A stretch of DNA of 64,000 bases from Mesonia sediminis (GCF_042684705.1 NZ_JBHULZ010000023.1:62001-126000); one strand, 5' to 3'; positions 25,822-34,266 are shown, counted from the stretch's first letter. Made by a program: numbers and translations. The notes: generated by a model from the sequence alone, not told the origin.

Positions 25822-26790
25822 ATGAAGGTAACGGTAATGAAAAGATTAGCCTTGTTAAAACAAACCTATCAGCGTTGGATGGGTAATAACCCCTTCGAAC
25901 AAAGTGCGGTTATCGCTTATTATGCGTTATTTTCATTACCCTCCTTGCTGGTAATTGTAATAAGTATTACTGGTTACTTTTTTAATAGAGAAAGTGCAGA
26001 AGAAAAAATTTTAAACGAAATCGCCAATTTTATAGGACCCGATACTGCGGAAGCTATAGCGGATATGATTGAAAAAGCACAATTGAGTCAAGATAAAACC
26101 TTGATGATTATTATTAGTTTAGGAATGCTGTTTTTTGGTGCCACAGGTGCTTTTTTTCAACTTAAAAGAGCGATGAATAATATTTGGAGTGTTCGCACTA
26201 AAAACGATAATCTAAAAGGAATTATTTTGGACAGAGTAATTTCATTGGGTATGGTGTTTTTTATTGCATTTTTACTTTTAATATCTCTTATACTTAGTTC
26301 TGCAATTTCATATTTAAGTGAGTATCTGGGGCAGTTTGCACCGCAATTGACAAGTTATACAGTAGAGGTTTTAAATTTTTTATTGAGTTATGCCTTTATC
26401 GGATTTTTATTTGCGAGTATATTTAGATTATTGCCAGATATAATAATTAAATGGCGAACTACTTTCATAGGCGCTTCACTCACTACCTTGTTGTTTTTAC
26501 TAGGTAAATACGCATTAGGCTATTATTTTGGTCAATCTAATCCTGCATCTATTTATGGAGGCGCTTCTTCGGTAGTGCTCATATTGTTGTGGATTTATTA
26601 TTCTTGCTTAATCTTATTTTTCGGAGCTGAATTTACCGTACAATACGCTTTGTTTAAAAACGATACCATACAGCCAAATAAATTTGCTGAACCTGCCTAT
26701 TACCAAGAAATTGAAGAATTGAAGGAAAAGAAGCGAATCATTGAACAAAACAAAAAAGATTTAGATGTATTGTCTGATTCGAGCACTTAA
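25822..26790 (+). CDS. YihY/BrkB family inner-membrane protein
   Basis: 322 residues with about six membrane segments, starting after a short cytoplasmic end with QSAVIAYYALFSLPSLLVIVI. Family marks are GATGAFFQLKRAMNNIWSV and GGASSVVLILLWIYYSCLI. YihY proteins are of unknown biochemical function; the old ribonuclease BN label has been withdrawn. The C-terminal 45 residues are charged and probably form a cytoplasmic coiled helix. It shares the proline dehydrogenase transcript. Confidence 0.9.
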   Translation: MKVTVMKRLALLKQTYQRWMGNNPFEQSAVIAYYALFSLPSLLVIVISITGYFFNRESAEEKILNEIANFIGPDTAEAIADMIEKAQLSQDKTLMIIISLGMLFFGATGAFFQLKRAMNNIWSVRTKNDNLKGIILDRVISLGMVFFIAFLLLISLILSSAISYLSEYLGQFAPQLTSYTVEVLNFLLSYAFIGFLFASIFRLLPDIIIKWRTTFIGASLTTLLFLLGKYALGYYFGQSNPASIYGGASSVVLILLWIYYSCLILFFGAEFTVQYALFKNDTIQPNKFAEPAYYQEIEELKEKKRIIEQNKKDLDVLSDSST

Positions 26791-26904
26791 AAACTTATTT
26801 TAATAGTATTTAACTTCTTTGGATTGTTTTTTAAAATAGCTTTAATAGCCTTTTCCATACATATTCTCTAATTTAGTGGTGAATCAAAAAAAAGAAAAAT
26901 TATT

Positions 26905-27453
26905 ATGGAAAAGAAAGTAGCTATTTTAGCCACAAATGGATTTGAAGAAAGTGAATTGGAGTCTCCTTTAAATGCTATGAAAAAGGAAGGTTTTAATGTA
27001 GAGATTGTTAGCCTTGAAAAGGGAAGTATTAAAAGTTGGAAAGATGGAAATTGGGGTAAATCTTTTGATGTAGATAAACCACTAAAAGAAGTTAGTGCAA
27101 AAGATTATCATGCTTTGGTTTTACCAGGTGGAGTTATTAATCCTGATTTGCTTAGAGTAGAGGAGGATGCCTTAATTTTCATACGAGATTTCTTTAAACA
27201 AAGCAAGCCTGTCGCAGCTATTTGCCATGGTGCTTGGCCATTGATTAATGCAGACGTGGTAGAAGGTAGAACAATGACTTCTTACAAGTCAATTAAAAAA
27301 GATTTAGAAAATGCAGGAGCCCTTTGGGTTGATCAAGAGGTTGTTGTAGATGAAGCACTCGTAACTTCTAGAAATCCAGGAGACTTAGAAGCCTTTAACG
27401 CCAAGGTGATTGAAGAGATTAAAGAAGGAAAACATGATCTTCAACACGCTTAA
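26905..27453 (+). CDS. DJ-1/PfpI family protein (type 1 glutamine amidotransferase-like)
   Basis: 182 residues with the elbow Cys in AAICHGAWPLI (about 108), an acidic residue in FEESELESPLNAMKK (about 15), and the PfpI segment YHALVLPGGVINPDLL. These intracellular proteins include glyoxalases, deglycases and peptidase-like enzymes; which one cannot be told from sequence. It stands alone, with a strong terminator after it. The upstream gap has a near -7 box (TAATTTAG), one base off the consensus. Confidence 0.9.
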   Translation: MEKKVAILATNGFEESELESPLNAMKKEGFNVEIVSLEKGSIKSWKDGNWGKSFDVDKPLKEVSAKDYHALVLPGGVINPDLLRVEEDALIFIRDFFKQSKPVAAICHGAWPLINADVVEGRTMTSYKSIKKDLENAGALWVDQEVVVDEALVTSRNPGDLEAFNAKVIEEIKEGKHDLQHA

Positions 27454-27470
27454 TTAACAGAGCTGACAAT

Positions 27471-27506
27471 AAAAAAAACATCCCGAGTTTTCGGGATGTT
27501 TTTTTT
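27471..27506. terminator. bidirectional terminator
   Basis: Stem aaaaaaaacatcccga / tcgggatgtttttttt with loop gttt. It closes the DJ-1/PfpI gene on the plus strand and the ser operon on the minus strand. Confidence 0.9.
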
Positions 27507-27831
27507 ATTCTTTCTCAAATAAAAAGCCGAGTCCCAAACGCTTTAGCATTTTTTTCTCGAAAGCCCAAAAGAACTTAAATTGTCCGAATAGGCTGCCCAG
27601 AACAACTAACAATACTTGATAAACTGGGAAAATTAGTAAAATACGTAAGGTATAATAAAGTAATCCACCCCAAATAAAATTGTCTGGAAAATTCTCTCTA
27701 CTTAAGTTTAAGAAATCTAAAATGGGTTTGGCCACATACACAGCAGTTGAACCCGTAAGTCCAAAAACAATAAAAATAATAATCAATTGAAAATTTGAAG
27801 TAATTCCCCAATGCTCTTTCAGCTTTCTCAT
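27505..27831 (-). CDS. small membrane protein, DUF6787-like
   Basis: 108 residues with two or three hydrophobic segments (about 16-36, 58-85). It starts MRKLKEHWGITSNFQLIIIF, which matches my recollection of DUF6787 proteins of Flavobacteriia. The start overlaps the preceding stop (ATGA), so translation is coupled to the DUF6146 lipoprotein. It is the last gene of the six-gene unit. No function is known. Confidence 0.7.
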   Translation of the reverse strand: MRKLKEHWGITSNFQLIIIFIVFGLTGSTAVYVAKPILDFLNLSRENFPDNFIWGGLLYYTLRILLIFPVYQVLLVVLGSLFGQFKFFWAFEKKMLKRLGLGFLFEKE

Positions 27832-28193
27832 AATGTAATGTTATGCTTCTCTTCAAAATAAATCAAGTATAGATAGACCACAGAATCTACCTCATGACTG
27901 TAATTTTTGTTTTTGAAATAATTTATGTTTTGTGGTTTTTCAAGATTTGATTTGACCCAAATTCTATAATTAGATAATTTTTTCAGAAGCTCAGTTCTCA
28001 TATTAGACACTTCCATATTTTGAAAGTTTGTTTGCGTCTGCATCCATTTCTTGAATTCGGAATCGTTAATGACGACTTCATAACTAAAATCTTGATTGGC
28101 TGACCTGGGGACATGGATTGGTTTATATAATGATGTACAAGCAAATAAAGACAAAAAAAGTAAAGACTTCAATCCAAAAACCAATCTACGCAT
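27828..28193 (-). CDS. lipoprotein, DUF6146-like
   Basis: 121 residues with a lipoprotein signal, LFLSLFAC (lipid-attached Cys at about 19). The mature part has YEVVINDSEFKKWMQTQ and ends HEVDSVVYLYLIYFEEKHN, which resembles the DUF6146 pattern as I recall it. The start overlaps the stop of rlpA (ATGA). It is probably anchored in the membrane facing the periplasm. Function is unknown; the company of RlpA suggests an envelope role. Confidence 0.72.
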   Translation of the reverse strand: MRRLVFGLKSLLFLSLFACTSLYKPIHVPRSANQDFSYEVVINDSEFKKWMQTQTNFQNMEVSNMRTELLKKLSNYRIWVKSNLEKPQNINYFKNKNYSHEVDSVVYLYLIYFEEKHNITL

Positions 28194-28945
28194 CAGTTAA
28201 AAGCTTTAAAATCGACAATAAAACTTCCTGGATACTGTTTCTGCACTTTATCTCTAAATCGCTCAGCCTTATCTCTTTGCGAAAATTCGCCTAATACCAA
28301 AGTGTACACCTTTACTTCTTGTATAGTTTTTACTTGTATCACTACATTTTTTTGATAACTAGCTTTTAAGTTATCGGCTAATCTTATCAGATTGGCTAAT
28401 TCTTGAAAACTTCCTATTTGAACACCATACCAATCGGGTTGAACCCGTTTTATGGCTAGCTCATAAAATTCTAAAGCTTCAACTGTGCCCGAAGCGACAT
28501 CTACTTTAGAAGTACCAGCAATCGTATTTTTATTTTCATTGCGAAATTCTGGTTCTTCAATTTCTGATACAACGGGTACAGTAGCCACCTCTTCCTTATA
28601 ATCAATAACTTCAATCGCTACATCGGTCACTCCTTCGTCTATAAAACCCAGTTGCCTTGCTGCCGACTTAGATAAATCTATTATTCTATCTTTTACAAAT
28701 GGCCCTCTATCATTAACTCTTACGACAATCGTTATATTATTAGCTAAGTTAGTTACCTTTAAATTTGTGCCAAAGGGCAAATTTCTATGGGCTGCGGTAG
28801 CTTTAGTATGCGTATATTTTTCACCATTGGCCGTACGTCTTCCTTCAAATTTATCGGCATAAAAAGAAGCTTTACCGGTCTGTACTTGTGCGTAATTGGC
28901 TATACTAAAAACCAAAAAACTTAGTAAAATTAAAAGCCTATTCAT
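28193..28945 (-). CDS. rlpA: RlpA-like septal ring lytic transglycosylase with SPOR domain
   Basis: 250 residues with a signal peptide and no lipobox, so it is probably periplasmic rather than a lipoprotein as in E. coli. The DPBB fold (about 22-112) retains Glu of TANGEKY, His of TAAHRNLP and Asp of VNDRGPF, the residues needed for lytic transglycosylase activity in Pseudomonas RlpA. A linker follows, then a SPOR domain (about 170-250, YGVQIGSFQ ... TLVLGEF) that binds denuded glycan at the septum. It starts 2 bases after the SerA-like stop, within the same operon. Confidence 0.9.
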   Translation of the reverse strand: MNRLLILLSFLVFSIANYAQVQTGKASFYADKFEGRRTANGEKYTHTKATAAHRNLPFGTNLKVTNLANNITIVVRVNDRGPFVKDRIIDLSKSAARQLGFIDEGVTDVAIEVIDYKEEVATVPVVSEIEEPEFRNENKNTIAGTSKVDVASGTVEALEFYELAIKRVQPDWYGVQIGSFQELANLIRLADNLKASYQKNVVIQVKTIQEVKVYTLVLGEFSQRDKAERFRDKVQKQYPGSFIVDFKAFN

Positions 28946-28947
28946 TT

Positions 28948-29919
28948 TTATTTTTTTAAATCCTCAAATATATTAATAATTTGTTGGGTAGCCATTTTTG
29001 AAGCTAAGTAATCTGCTTGTTTAGAATGTGAAGCTAGATTTGGACTTAAGGATATTTTGGGTTGCATTAGAACTTGAATTTCGGGTTTAGGCTGATTTTC
29101 AAAAACATCGAGTGCAGCAAAACCGATGGTGTCGTCATTTAAAGCATCTACCAAAGCAACTTCATCAATAGCTTTAGGGTGATGGGTGTTAATTATGCCT
29201 GCCGTTTTTTTCATTAAATTTAAATTTGAAGCATTAATTAAATAGTCGTCTATGTCATATTTATGAACACTTATAACATCAGCTTTACGGCAGAGTGTTT
29301 CCTCAGAACAAGTTTCAAATTCAATAGTAAATTCTTTATTCCGCCTTTGAGTCTTGTTTAGGATAGAAGACTTACCTTGTTCTGCTACCATAAATTTCAC
29401 TCCCCAATTCTGTAATAATTGTGCAACCCGTTCTGCCACGGCATCAAACCCTAAAAAGCCCCAAGTTTGACCCCATAAGGTATTTCCTTGACTAAATAGT
29501 TTGTGCATTTGATTAAAACGAATATCTCCTTCTAAAGGCATTTCTCTATTACAGTCTTTTAAATTCCTTAAACAACTAAGGCTGTGAGCAATAATAAGCT
29601 CTGCCTCGGTTTGAATATAGGCTTGCTCGGTAGTATAAATTTGTATACCTAGTTTTTTTGCATATTCAAAAGGGATATGCGCTAAACTTTTACCCACTAC
29701 GATAATAAATTTTAAGGAATTCAGTTGGTCGAGTAGTGTAGTAGTAATCTTATAATTTGCGTCAACCAATAAGCCGTCAAAATCATGATTGGCACAATAA
29801 TTCACGATTTGATTTTGGGCAATAGTTTTGGTAACCACTTCAATACCTAAAGATTGTAGTGAGCGTTCTTGGTTTTCTTGTAAAACCTTAAGATTTAATA
29901 TTTTCATAGTTTTCTTCAA
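28948..29919 (-). CDS. degenerate SerA-like D-2-hydroxyacid dehydrogenase homolog
   Basis: 323 residues, full length for the family, with no internal stop. Homology is clear from NREMPLEGD, IDEVALVDAL and AALDVFENQPKP. Key residues are gone: the NAD-binding GxGxxG reads GFDAVA (157-162); the catalytic Arg position in ARGG-type loops reads THHPK (245-249); the catalytic His of the PH-IG segment is Asn in SPNLASHS (about 294). Only the Glu (274) of the relay remains. It overlaps the end of serC by 32 bases, the place of serA. It may be a pseudoenzyme with a new or regulatory role. An alternative start is the ATG at 29907. Confidence 0.8.
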   Translation of the reverse strand: MKKTMKILNLKVLQENQERSLQSLGIEVVTKTIAQNQIVNYCANHDFDGLLVDANYKITTTLLDQLNSLKFIIVVGKSLAHIPFEYAKKLGIQIYTTEQAYIQTEAELIIAHSLSCLRNLKDCNREMPLEGDIRFNQMHKLFSQGNTLWGQTWGFLGFDAVAERVAQLLQNWGVKFMVAEQGKSSILNKTQRRNKEFTIEFETCSEETLCRKADVISVHKYDIDDYLINASNLNLMKKTAGIINTHHPKAIDEVALVDALNDDTIGFAALDVFENQPKPEIQVLMQPKISLSPNLASHSKQADYLASKMATQQIINIFEDLKK

Positions 29920-30973
29920 ATTGTTGCAAGCAAGACACTAAAACTTTAACGCTATCTAATTCTAAGGCATTATAAAGTGAAGCGCGATAATCACCCACAC
30001 TGCGATGTCCTTTTAGTCCAATGATATTATGATGCTCTAAAAATCTATCAAAATCAGAAGTTAAATCAGGCTTATTTAAAGCGAAAGTAATATTCATATT
30101 TGATCGCGAGTTTTTCTTAACTAAAGGGGTGAATAGATTTGAGGCATCGAGATAATTATACAGTAAATTTGCTTTTACTTCGTTACGTTTTTCAACGGAT
30201 TTAATTCCGCCTTGAGCTTTAAGCCAACGTAAATTAAGTAAAGAAACATAAATGGAGAAAACGGTTGGCGTGTTTGCTAAACTTTCTTTCTGTATTAAGT
30301 AGTCGTAGTTTAGCAGGCTTGGTATTTTTCGATTTGCTTGAGAAAAGGCCTTTCTATTGATTATTACTAGGGTAGTGCCCGCTGCGCCTATATTTTTTTG
30401 CGCTCCGGCATAAATGAGTTGAAACTGCGAAAAGTCTAAAGATCTAGAAAAAATATCGCTACTCATATCGACCACTACCGGTACTTTTTGTTCAGGGAAA
30501 TTTTTAATTTGCGTTCCGTAAATGGTGTTATTGCTCGTGTAGTGAATATAGTCTAGATCAATTCTATTTTGAATGATTTTTTCAGGAATGTAGGAAAAAT
30601 GCTGGTCATTTGAACTGCCTAAATCAACTATTTCGCCAAAGAAACGAGCTTCGTGAATGGCTTTTTGCGACCATACGCCCGTATTTAAATAACCTGCTCG
30701 TTTGCTTAGAAAATTAAATGGGATTTGGTGAAACTGTGCGCTGGCGCCACCGTGTAAGAATAAGGCAACATAATCTTTAGTATTTAGCCCTAAAAGTTCG
30801 AGCACCAATGCTCGGGCTTCTTCAATAATGACTGTAAAGGCATTGCTTCGGTGCGATATTTCTAAAATAGATAAACCGCTTTCGTTATAGTTTACCACAG
30901 CTTTACTAGCTTGTTGAAAAACAACATCTGGTAGCTTGGCGGGACCTGCACAAAAGTTATGCTTAGGCATCAT
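29888..30973 (-). CDS. serC: 3-phosphoserine/phosphohydroxythreonine aminotransferase
   Basis: 361 residues. It converts 3-phosphohydroxypyruvate and glutamate to phosphoserine, the second step of serine synthesis. Visible are HNFCAGPAKLPDVVFQ at the N-terminus, SILEISHRS, LFLHGGASAQF, TSNNTIYGTQ and IYAGAQKNIGAAG with the Schiff-base Lys. All the catalytic parts look intact. The ATG overlaps the stop of the preceding acyl-CoA reductase, and its own end overlaps the SerA-like gene. A second ATG at 30970 is also possible. Confidence 0.94.
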   Translation of the reverse strand: MMPKHNFCAGPAKLPDVVFQQASKAVVNYNESGLSILEISHRSNAFTVIIEEARALVLELLGLNTKDYVALFLHGGASAQFHQIPFNFLSKRAGYLNTGVWSQKAIHEARFFGEIVDLGSSNDQHFSYIPEKIIQNRIDLDYIHYTSNNTIYGTQIKNFPEQKVPVVVDMSSDIFSRSLDFSQFQLIYAGAQKNIGAAGTTLVIINRKAFSQANRKIPSLLNYDYLIQKESLANTPTVFSIYVSLLNLRWLKAQGGIKSVEKRNEVKANLLYNYLDASNLFTPLVKKNSRSNMNITFALNKPDLTSDFDRFLEHHNIIGLKGHRSVGDYRASLYNALELDSVKVLVSCLQQFEENYENIKS

Positions 30974-32010
30974 TATAGTTGTTTTAGAAAATTAAGTGTA
31001 TCTACATTATCAGCATAGTCTCTTAGCGATGGTTTTTGTGTTTGGCCATAAGCTATATGGTTTTCTTCTAGCTGATTAGATACGATGCATTGAAGCTTTT
31101 CTTGATGTTCGTTTAATAAATCCTTTACTTGTTGAAGCTGATTGTAACGCTCAAAAAACAGTGTACCTATAGGTGAAGAAAAGTTTGTATCTTCTTTTAA
31201 CAATAAAAAGCCGTTATCAAAAATTGAAAATTCACTCATCAGGTAAACCGCTTTATTGTAATCGTAATTATTGGCGTACTTATGATTGTCTAACAAATTT
31301 TGCCAAGAAAAAATAGCCTCATAAAACTTATCAATTTTAAAATCGTGAGGAATATAAATTTTAGAAACATTTCTACAGCCTAAACCGTAATATCTAAAAA
31401 TGTCTTCTCCCAGTTTTTTAAGGTCTTCTTTGGTATCATCTCGAGAAATTAAGGCTACACTGTTTCGGTTTTTACGTATGATATTTGGTTTTTTAGAGAA
31501 ATAGTATTCAAAATATCTTGCCGTATTGTTGCTACCTGTGGCAATAACGGCGTCAAAATATTCTAGCTTCTCCTTTGTGAATTCAATTTTAGAACTCCAA
31601 TTATCATTATTTACAATTAGAAAGTCAGACAAAACAGGAAGTAATGTTTGGTCGTTACTTGATTGCTTTACTAAAATGTTATTTCCACTTAAAAGCACAC
31701 ACAAAAAATCATGGAAACCAACCAACGGAATATTTCCTGCCATAATCACTGCTATGGTTTTGGGTTGGGTAGGAGTATTTAACTGGTAAGAATCAAGCCA
31801 ATGTTCCAGTTTATCCTGTGTTAACACGTCTGCCCAATTCTTTAAGGCAAATTTTATATTTTCTACTGTAAACCACCCGTTGTGATGAATGGCTGAACTT
31901 ACCGTTTGATCTAATTTATCATGTAATTTATGTTGTGCTTTGCCGTTTAAGTAATCACTTAAAAATTTACCCAGTTCAACAAAAGAATTTATTCGAGTTT
32001 CTAAATCCAT
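30973..32010 (-). CDS. LuxC-like acyl-CoA reductase
   Basis: 345 residues. The start at 32010 gives MDLETRINSFVELGKFLS; an in-frame extension to 32139 would run through the divergent promoters and has no coding character. The family reduces acyl-CoA or related thioesters to aldehydes. Marks include IAVIMAGNIPLVGFHD, ILVKQSSND, VIATGSNNTARYF, RKNRNSVALIS and YGLGCRNVSKIY with a candidate nucleophilic Cys. The substrate here is unknown. It begins a six-gene operon (acyl-CoA reductase, serC, SerA-like, rlpA, DUF6146, DUF6787). Its -7 box is at 32050-32057. Confidence 0.88.
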   Translation of the reverse strand: MDLETRINSFVELGKFLSDYLNGKAQHKLHDKLDQTVSSAIHHNGWFTVENIKFALKNWADVLTQDKLEHWLDSYQLNTPTQPKTIAVIMAGNIPLVGFHDFLCVLLSGNNILVKQSSNDQTLLPVLSDFLIVNNDNWSSKIEFTKEKLEYFDAVIATGSNNTARYFEYYFSKKPNIIRKNRNSVALISRDDTKEDLKKLGEDIFRYYGLGCRNVSKIYIPHDFKIDKFYEAIFSWQNLLDNHKYANNYDYNKAVYLMSEFSIFDNGFLLLKEDTNFSSPIGTLFFERYNQLQQVKDLLNEHQEKLQCIVSNQLEENHIAYGQTQKPSLRDYADNVDTLNFLKQL

Positions 32011-32016
32011 ATTTAT

Positions 32017-32047
32017 TTGGTTATCTATGCCAATGGCTTTATTTTTG
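32017..32047 (+). promoter_or_regulatory. promoter of the ferredoxin gene
   Basis: TTG at 32017-32019, a 20-base spacer, then TATTTTTG at 32040-32047. Both elements fit the Bacteroidetes -33/-7 promoter. The start codon lies 30 bases on. Confidence 0.65.
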
Positions 32048-32049
32048 TG

Positions 32050-32057
32050 CAAAGTTA
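32050..32057 (-). promoter_or_regulatory. -7 box TAACTTTG for the acyl-CoA reductase-ser operon
   Basis: An exact TAnnTTTG match on the minus strand, two bases from the ferredoxin -7 box. The two divergent promoters therefore overlap back to back. Confidence 0.55.
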
Positions 32058-32077
32058 CGTAATATAAACTATTAATT

Positions 32078-32428
32078 ATGGCTATTATAATCACCGATGA
32101 ATGTATAAATTGTGGAGCCTGTGAACCAGAGTGCCCCAATACCGCTATATATGAGGGAGCAGATGATTGGCGTTATGCAGATGGAACCGACTTGTCTGGA
32201 GAAATTGTTTTACCTGATGGTAAAGAGGCCAATGCCGAAGAAACCCAAGAACCTTTAAGTGATGAATTCTATTATATTGTACCCGATAAATGTACAGAAT
32301 GTAAAGGATTTCACGACGAACCGCAATGTGCGGCTGTTTGCCCCGTTGATTGTTGTGTTCCTGATGAGAATCACGTCGAAAGTGAAGAAAAGCTTCTAGA
32401 AAAACAGAGTTTTATGCACGGAAGCTAA
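32078..32428 (+). CDS. 2[4Fe-4S] ferredoxin
   Basis: 116 residues with two cluster motifs: CINCGACEPECP (10-21) and CTECKGFHDEPQCAAVCPVD (about 74-93), the second with a longer loop between cysteines, as in the ferredoxins found next to serC in Flavobacteria. It carries electrons in the cytoplasm. The acidic central insertion (about 25-65) is typical of the clade. It is divergent from the acyl-CoA reductase and may supply electrons in lipid or amino-acid metabolism, although no direct link is shown. Confidence 0.9.
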   Translation: MAIIITDECINCGACEPECPNTAIYEGADDWRYADGTDLSGEIVLPDGKEANAEETQEPLSDEFYYIVPDKCTECKGFHDEPQCAAVCPVDCCVPDENHVESEEKLLEKQSFMHGS

Positions 32429-32440
32429 ATTGTTCTTTAA

Positions 32441-32475
32441 AAATAAACGGATAGTAAATTACTATCCGTTTATTT
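32441..32475 (+). terminator. ferredoxin terminator
   Basis: A perfect 15-bp stem (32441-32455 with 32461-32475) with loop aaatt and a T-rich end. It may also serve the convergent gene at 32505. Confidence 0.75.
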
Positions 32476-32504
32476 CAATTTTCCTTTTCTCTCAATCTTT
32501 TTAG

Positions 32505-32990
32505 TTATCGTTTTAGTTTGTATTTTTTAAGTACAACCGCATCGGTATTATCATCGTAACTACCCACAACAAAATTTCCTGATAAATCAAAATAACCTAC
32601 GGCGTCGTGTTTAGGGGTATGTAGCAAATAAAGATCTTTATTAGGTAATTTTCTAATAACTCCATAATTTACCATTTTACCATCGGTTTGCTTTTTTATA
32701 ACATAGCCTTTGTCATCTGGTTCTATACTAAAGTTGACATTGTTCTCAATAAATAAAGTAGAAGATTGTATCACTTTATCACCTCGCATAAGCATCTGGT
32801 TGGTTGCACCAGTTTCAGAGAGTTTTAGGTCTTGATTTTCACTTACTTTTTGTTTTTTAATAGCTACTTCTTCTCCTTTATTAGTTTTAACTTTTGTTTT
32901 AGTGGTGACCGTTTTTTCTAATCGGTCTTTTTGGGCCATAACTCCCAAAGAAAAACTAAAACATAAAGCTGTAATTAAAATCTTTTTCAT
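32505..32990 (-). CDS. secreted protein of unknown function
   Basis: 161 residues from the ATG at 32990, which gives a clean signal peptide (KKILITALCFSFSLGVMAQ); an upstream ATG at 33014 adds eight residues. The mature N-terminus is Lys/Thr-rich (KTVTTKTKVKTNKGEEVAIKK), then a small beta-rich region with NNVNFSIEPDDKGYVIKK and DLSGNFVVGSYDDNTD. No catalytic motif is seen. The layout resembles small periplasmic beta proteins of Flavobacteria. A TAnnTTTG box (TATTTTTG) lies at 33012-33019. Confidence 0.72.
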   Translation of the reverse strand: MKKILITALCFSFSLGVMAQKDRLEKTVTTKTKVKTNKGEEVAIKKQKVSENQDLKLSETGATNQMLMRGDKVIQSSTLFIENNVNFSIEPDDKGYVIKKQTDGKMVNYGVIRKLPNKDLYLLHTPKHDAVGYFDLSGNFVVGSYDDNTDAVVLKKYKLKR

Positions 32991-33011
32991 AGCATTTTTA
33001 TTTTGTTTATT

Positions 33012-33019
33012 CAAAAATA
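33012..33019 (-). promoter_or_regulatory. -7 box TATTTTTG for the 32505-32990 gene
   Basis: An exact TAnnTTTG match on the minus strand, 22 bases before the ATG at 32990. It supports that ATG over the one at 33014, which would leave no leader. Confidence 0.5.
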
Positions 33020-33090
33020 CAACTTAGAAATGTTAATAATTAATAAGTAAAGCCTAAGGTTATTTTAAAGCTTATATTTAAATCATTTAA

Positions 33091-33098
33091 TATATTTG
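33091..33098 (+). promoter_or_regulatory. -7 box TATATTTG for ychF
   Basis: An exact TAnnTTTG match 19 bases before the ychF ATG. Confidence 0.55.
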
Positions 33099-33117
33099 CA
33101 ACTCAAAATTTTAAAAG

Positions 33118-34212
33118 ATGAAAGCAGGTATAGTAGGTTTACCCAATGTAGGTAAGTCGACATTGTTTAATTGTTTATCCAATGCAAAGGCACAGAGTGC
33201 TAATTTTCCTTTTTGTACTATCGAGCCAAATATAGGAGTAGTTAATGTACCAGACCACCGTTTAGAGAAATTAGAATCATTGGTTAATCCAGAACGTGTT
33301 TTACCGGCTACCGTAGAGATAGTAGACATTGCGGGATTGGTTAAGGGAGCTAGTAAAGGTGAAGGACTAGGGAATCAATTTTTAGGAAATATAAGAGAAA
33401 CCGATGCTATTTTACACGTGCTTCGCTGCTTTGATGACGATAATGTAGTGCACGTAGACGGTAATGTTAATCCTATTAGAGATAAAGAAACCATTGATAT
33501 TGAGCTGCAACTAAAAGATTTAGAAACCGTCGAAAAAAAATTAGAAAAGGTTAAGCGTGCGGCAAAGACGGGTAATAAAGAAGCTATTAAAGAACAAGAT
33601 ACTTTATTACTACTTAAAGCTGGCTTAGAGGCTGGCAAATCGGTAAGGGGAATTGTTGTAAATGAGGATGATCGCAATGATTATGTTACACCGCTACAGT
33701 TGATAACTGACAAACCTGTTTTATATGTGTGTAACGTCGATGAAGCTTCGGCTGTATCGGGTAATAAGTACGTCGATCAAGTAAAGGAGACTGTGAAAGA
33801 CGAAAATGCCGAAGTTTTAATTTTGGCGGTAGGTATTGAAGCAGATATTACCGAGTTGGATGATTATGAAGAAAGGCAAATGTTTTTAAGTGATATTGGC
33901 CTAGATGAAGCGGGTTCTGCCAAATTAATTCGAGCAGCCTATAAACTGTTAAATCAACAAACTTATTTTACTGCTGGGGTGAAGGAGGTAAGAGCTTGGA
34001 CTATTCCGGTTGGAGCTACCGCACCGCAAGCTGCAGGAGTAATACATACAGATTTTGAAAAGGGATTTATTAGAGCAGAAGTTATTGCTTATGATGATTA
34101 TGTTACTTATGGTAGTGAAGCCAAAATTAAAGAAGCCGGTAAATTAAAAGTAGAAGGTAAAGAGTATATTGTACAAGATGGGGATGTGATGCACTTTAGG
34201 TTTAATGTTTAA
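33118..34212 (+). CDS. ychF: YchF/OLA1-family ribosome-binding ATPase
   Basis: 364 residues. The P-loop GLPNVGKSTLFNCLS and NFPFCTIEPNIG at the N-terminus, the switch VDIAGLVKGASKGEGLGN, and NVDE in place of NKxD are the marks of YchF, which prefers ATP over GTP. A coiled-coil insertion (about 120-200) and a TGS domain at the end (AGVIHTDFEKGFIRAEVIAY) are visible. It binds ribosomes and takes part in stress and translation control. It is monocistronic with a strong terminator. Confidence 0.96.
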   Translation: MKAGIVGLPNVGKSTLFNCLSNAKAQSANFPFCTIEPNIGVVNVPDHRLEKLESLVNPERVLPATVEIVDIAGLVKGASKGEGLGNQFLGNIRETDAILHVLRCFDDDNVVHVDGNVNPIRDKETIDIELQLKDLETVEKKLEKVKRAAKTGNKEAIKEQDTLLLLKAGLEAGKSVRGIVVNEDDRNDYVTPLQLITDKPVLYVCNVDEASAVSGNKYVDQVKETVKDENAEVLILAVGIEADITELDDYEERQMFLSDIGLDEAGSAKLIRAAYKLLNQQTYFTAGVKEVRAWTIPVGATAPQAAGVIHTDFEKGFIRAEVIAYDDYVTYGSEAKIKEAGKLKVEGKEYIVQDGDVMHFRFNV

Positions 34213-34229
34213 GCGCAAATAAAATCTGT

Positions 34230-34266
34230 AAAAAGCTCAATTTTATTCAAAATTGAGCTTTTTTTT
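34230..34266 (+). terminator. ychF terminator
   Basis: Stem aaaaagctcaatttt / aaaattgagcttttt with loop attc and a T-run. Confidence 0.9.

Noticed and set aside
28948..29919. SerA-like gene as a frameshifted pseudogene
   Set aside because: The frame is open at full length with conserved blocks at both ends and no stop or shift; the changes are substitutions at key residues.
32011..32139. In-frame extension of the acyl-CoA reductase to 32139
   Set aside because: It covers the divergent ferredoxin gene start and both -7 boxes, and the added residues look non-coding.
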